From Streptomyces cadmiisoli (lineage in GTDB: Bacteria; Actinomycetota; Actinomycetes; Streptomycetales; Streptomycetaceae), in the NCBI RefSeq assembly GCF_003261055.1, contig NZ_CP030073.1:4092001-4156000 (forward strand): a DNA stretch of 64,000 bases, read 5' to 3'. Of the stretch, positions 62,276-64,000 are shown piece by piece. Position 1 is the stretch's first letter. Each line of letters opens with the position of its first letter. The notes under the pieces are model-generated. The model did no database searches, had not been told where the DNA came from, and saw only the letters and a list, made by a program, of their open reading frames with translations. The position numbers and the translations under genes are program-made.

Positions 62276-63990
62276 TGTGACCCTCGGTTCTTCTCGGTGC
62301 TGTCCTCGGCGCGGGAGACGGCGGCCACCGTCTCGGGGTCGAGGTCGAACAGGGTCCGCAGCGCGTCCGCGTACCCGGCGCCGCCGGGTTCGGCCGCGAG
62401 CTGCTTGACCCGTACGGTCGGCGCGTGCAGCAGCTTGTCCACCACACGGTGCACGGCCTGCCGGATCTCGCCGCGCTGCTTGTCGTCGAGACCGGGCAGC
62501 CGGCCGTCGAGCCGGGCGATCTCACCGGCGACGACGTCGGCGGCCATGGTCCGCAGGGCGACCACGGTCGGCGTGATGTGCGCGGCCCGCAGCGCCGCGC
62601 CGAAGGCGGCGACCTCGTCGGAGACGAGGTGGCGGACCTGGTCCACGTCGGCCGCCATCGGGGCGTCCGCGGAGGCCTCGGCCAGCGACTCGATGTCCAC
62701 CAGGCGCACCCCGGTCAGCCGGTGCGCGGCCGCGTCGATGTCGCGCGGCATGGCCAGGTCGAGCAGATGGAGCACCGGCTCGGGCCGGGGCACCTCGGCG
62801 ACCGGGTCGGGCCTGCGCAGCTCCGGCACCCGGCCGATGCTCGCCGCGGTCGCGGCCAGCGCGCTGATCAGCCCCGTCTCGGCCTCGGGCGTACGGCGGG
62901 CGGCCTCACGCCGGTCGACGGCGCTGCTCCCGGCCCAGGCGGCGTGCTGCTCCAGGGTCGCCGCGTCCATCCCGGCGACGGCGGCCTCACCCAGCACGGG
63001 GTAGCCCGGAGCCGTCAGGTCCAGCGGGCAGCCGTCCTCGGTGCCGACACCGGCAGGCGGCAGCGGCGTCTGCCGCGGCTCGGCCTTCGGCGCCGTACCG
63101 GGCCCCTCGCGGCCGTCCTCGTCGTCCTCCGGGGCGACGGCCGGGCCGGTGCGGCCCTCGATCGCGGCGGCGATCTCGTCGGCCGTGAGGACGAGCCCCG
63201 TCGCGCCGGTGCAGGAGACGGCCACGTCGGCACGTGTCAGCTCGGCCCGTACCGCGTCCATCGGTACCGCCCGGGCGGACACGTTCGTGTCGTCGGCCTG
63301 GTTCAGGATCTGCGCGAGACGCTCCGCGCGGTCGAGCGTGCGGTTGGCGATGACGACCTCGGCGACCCCGGCGCGCGCCAGCGTCGCGGCGGCCAGCGAC
63401 GACATCGAACCCGCGCCGATGACCAGGGCACGCTTGCCGCGGGCCCACTTCTCGACGTCCTCGCCGGCGGCCAGCTGCTCCAGGCCGAAGGTGACCAGGG
63501 ACTGGCCCGCGCGGTCGATACCGGTCTCGGAGTGGGCGCGCTTGCCGACCCGCAGGGCCTGCTGGAACAGATCGTTCAGCAGCCGGCCCGCGGTGTGCAG
63601 GTCCTGCGCGCGGGCGAGCGAGTCCTTTATCTGACCGAGGATCTGTCCCTCGCCCACGACCATCGAGTCGAGCCCGCAGGCCACCGAGAAGAGGTGGTGG
63701 ACGGCCCGGTCCTCGTAGTGCACGTACAGGTAGGGCGTGAGCTCCTCCAGGCCGACCCCGCTGTGCTGGGCCAGCAGCGTGGACAGCTCGGCGACACCGG
63801 CGTGGAACTTGTCCACGTCGGCGTACAGCTCGATCCGGTTGCAGGTGGCCAGGACCGCGGACTCGGCGGCCGGCTCGGCGGCGACCGTGTCCTGGGCCAG
63901 CTTGACCTGGCCGTCCGCGGTCAGTGCCGCCCGCTCCAGCACGCTGACCGGAGCGCTGCGGTGGCTCAGCCCGACAACGAGAAGACTCAT
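62272..63990 (-). CDS. hemA: Glutamyl-tRNA reductase HemA with a large insert
   Basis: 572 residues against ~430 in most bacteria. Catalytic Cys50 (LATCNRIELY), the GLDSMVVGEGQILGQ block and the NADP fold (ALVIGAGSMSSLAA) are intact. An Ala/Pro/Glu-rich insert of ~125 residues (about 281-405) separates the nucleotide domain from HLLDLAMPRDID and the dimerisation helices. It reduces Glu-tRNA to glutamate-1-semialdehyde, the substrate of HemL. The promoter lies beyond the right edge. Confidence 0.96.
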   Translation of the reverse strand: MSLLVVGLSHRSAPVSVLERAALTADGQVKLAQDTVAAEPAAESAVLATCNRIELYADVDKFHAGVAELSTLLAQHSGVGLEELTPYLYVHYEDRAVHHLFSVACGLDSMVVGEGQILGQIKDSLARAQDLHTAGRLLNDLFQQALRVGKRAHSETGIDRAGQSLVTFGLEQLAAGEDVEKWARGKRALVIGAGSMSSLAAATLARAGVAEVVIANRTLDRAERLAQILNQADDTNVSARAVPMDAVRAELTRADVAVSCTGATGLVLTADEIAAAIEGRTGPAVAPEDDEDGREGPGTAPKAEPRQTPLPPAGVGTEDGCPLDLTAPGYPVLGEAAVAGMDAATLEQHAAWAGSSAVDRREAARRTPEAETGLISALAATAASIGRVPELRRPDPVAEVPRPEPVLHLLDLAMPRDIDAAAHRLTGVRLVDIESLAEASADAPMAADVDQVRHLVSDEVAAFGAALRAAHITPTVVALRTMAADVVAGEIARLDGRLPGLDDKQRGEIRQAVHRVVDKLLHAPTVRVKQLAAEPGGAGYADALRTLFDLDPETVAAVSRAEDSTEKNRGSQ

Positions 63991-64000
63991 GCCGGCATCA

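Overview
The window is Streptomyces-like chromosome. GC is very high with strongly GC-biased third codon positions, GTG starts are frequent, start/stop codons often overlap (ATGA, GTGA), and lineage-typical families are present: futalosine-route menaquinone genes, a WhiJ-like XRE/DUF397 pair, DUF3558 lipoproteins and a DUF2637 protein. Only one leucine TTA codon was noticed in the coding sequence. Most genes are recognisable core genes; the least ordinary part is the left 11 kb.

Left region (1-11 kb): a type VII secretion-like locus. A large FtsK/SpoIIIE ATPase (4546-9291, +), with apparent ubiquitin-like and FHA-like N-terminal regions, two membrane helices and three ATPase modules, diverges from a minus-strand operon. 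That operon encodes two ~100-residue ESX-like proteins, a 429-residue candidate secreted substrate, a small membrane protein and two possibly related unknown proteins. A gene remnant resembling the middle of the substrate, and a gene cut by the left edge, follow. A transmembrane Ser/Thr kinase converges on the ATPase.

Middle-left (11-23 kb): menaquinone biosynthesis by the futalosine route (mqnA at 11.1 kb; mqnE, an AsnC-type regulator, and UbiX, UbiA and UbiD homologues at 18.2-23.1 kb). Between them lie a cold-shock gene, an acyl-CoA synthetase, a MaoC/TetR pair with palindromic operators, a GNAT enzyme and two decayed genes (an XRE/cupin regulator and a dicarboxylate symporter).

Middle (23-44 kb): a PLDc_N membrane protein, a PASTA-like lipoprotein, a receiver-only response regulator, a NarL-type two-component pair, a CDP-alcohol phosphatidyltransferase homologue and a cytosine-deaminase-like enzyme. 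Then comes the system II cytochrome c maturation set (ccsB, resB, ccdA, resA), a polysaccharide deacetylase-like lipoprotein, a histidine-phosphatase-family protein and hemL, followed by an OmpR-type two-component pair and a flavin-dependent LLM monooxygenase/FMN reductase operon.

Right region (44-64 kb): a YnfA homologue, an SDR followed by a 36-bp minisatellite, rtcB, two DUF3558-like lipoproteins, a DUF2637 protein, class I lysS divergent from argS across a cluster of intergenic repeats, a WhiJ-like regulatory triad (anti-sigma-like ATPase, XRE/DUF5753 with a TTA codon, double DUF397), a DUF4253 protein, a polysaccharide pyruvyl transferase homologue and the heme operon hemA-hemC-hemD-hemB, cut just upstream of hemA.

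Together the core genes supply the respiratory chain: menaquinone, heme and covalently attached cytochrome c. No rRNA, tRNA, CRISPR array, intact insertion sequence or prophage was seen.
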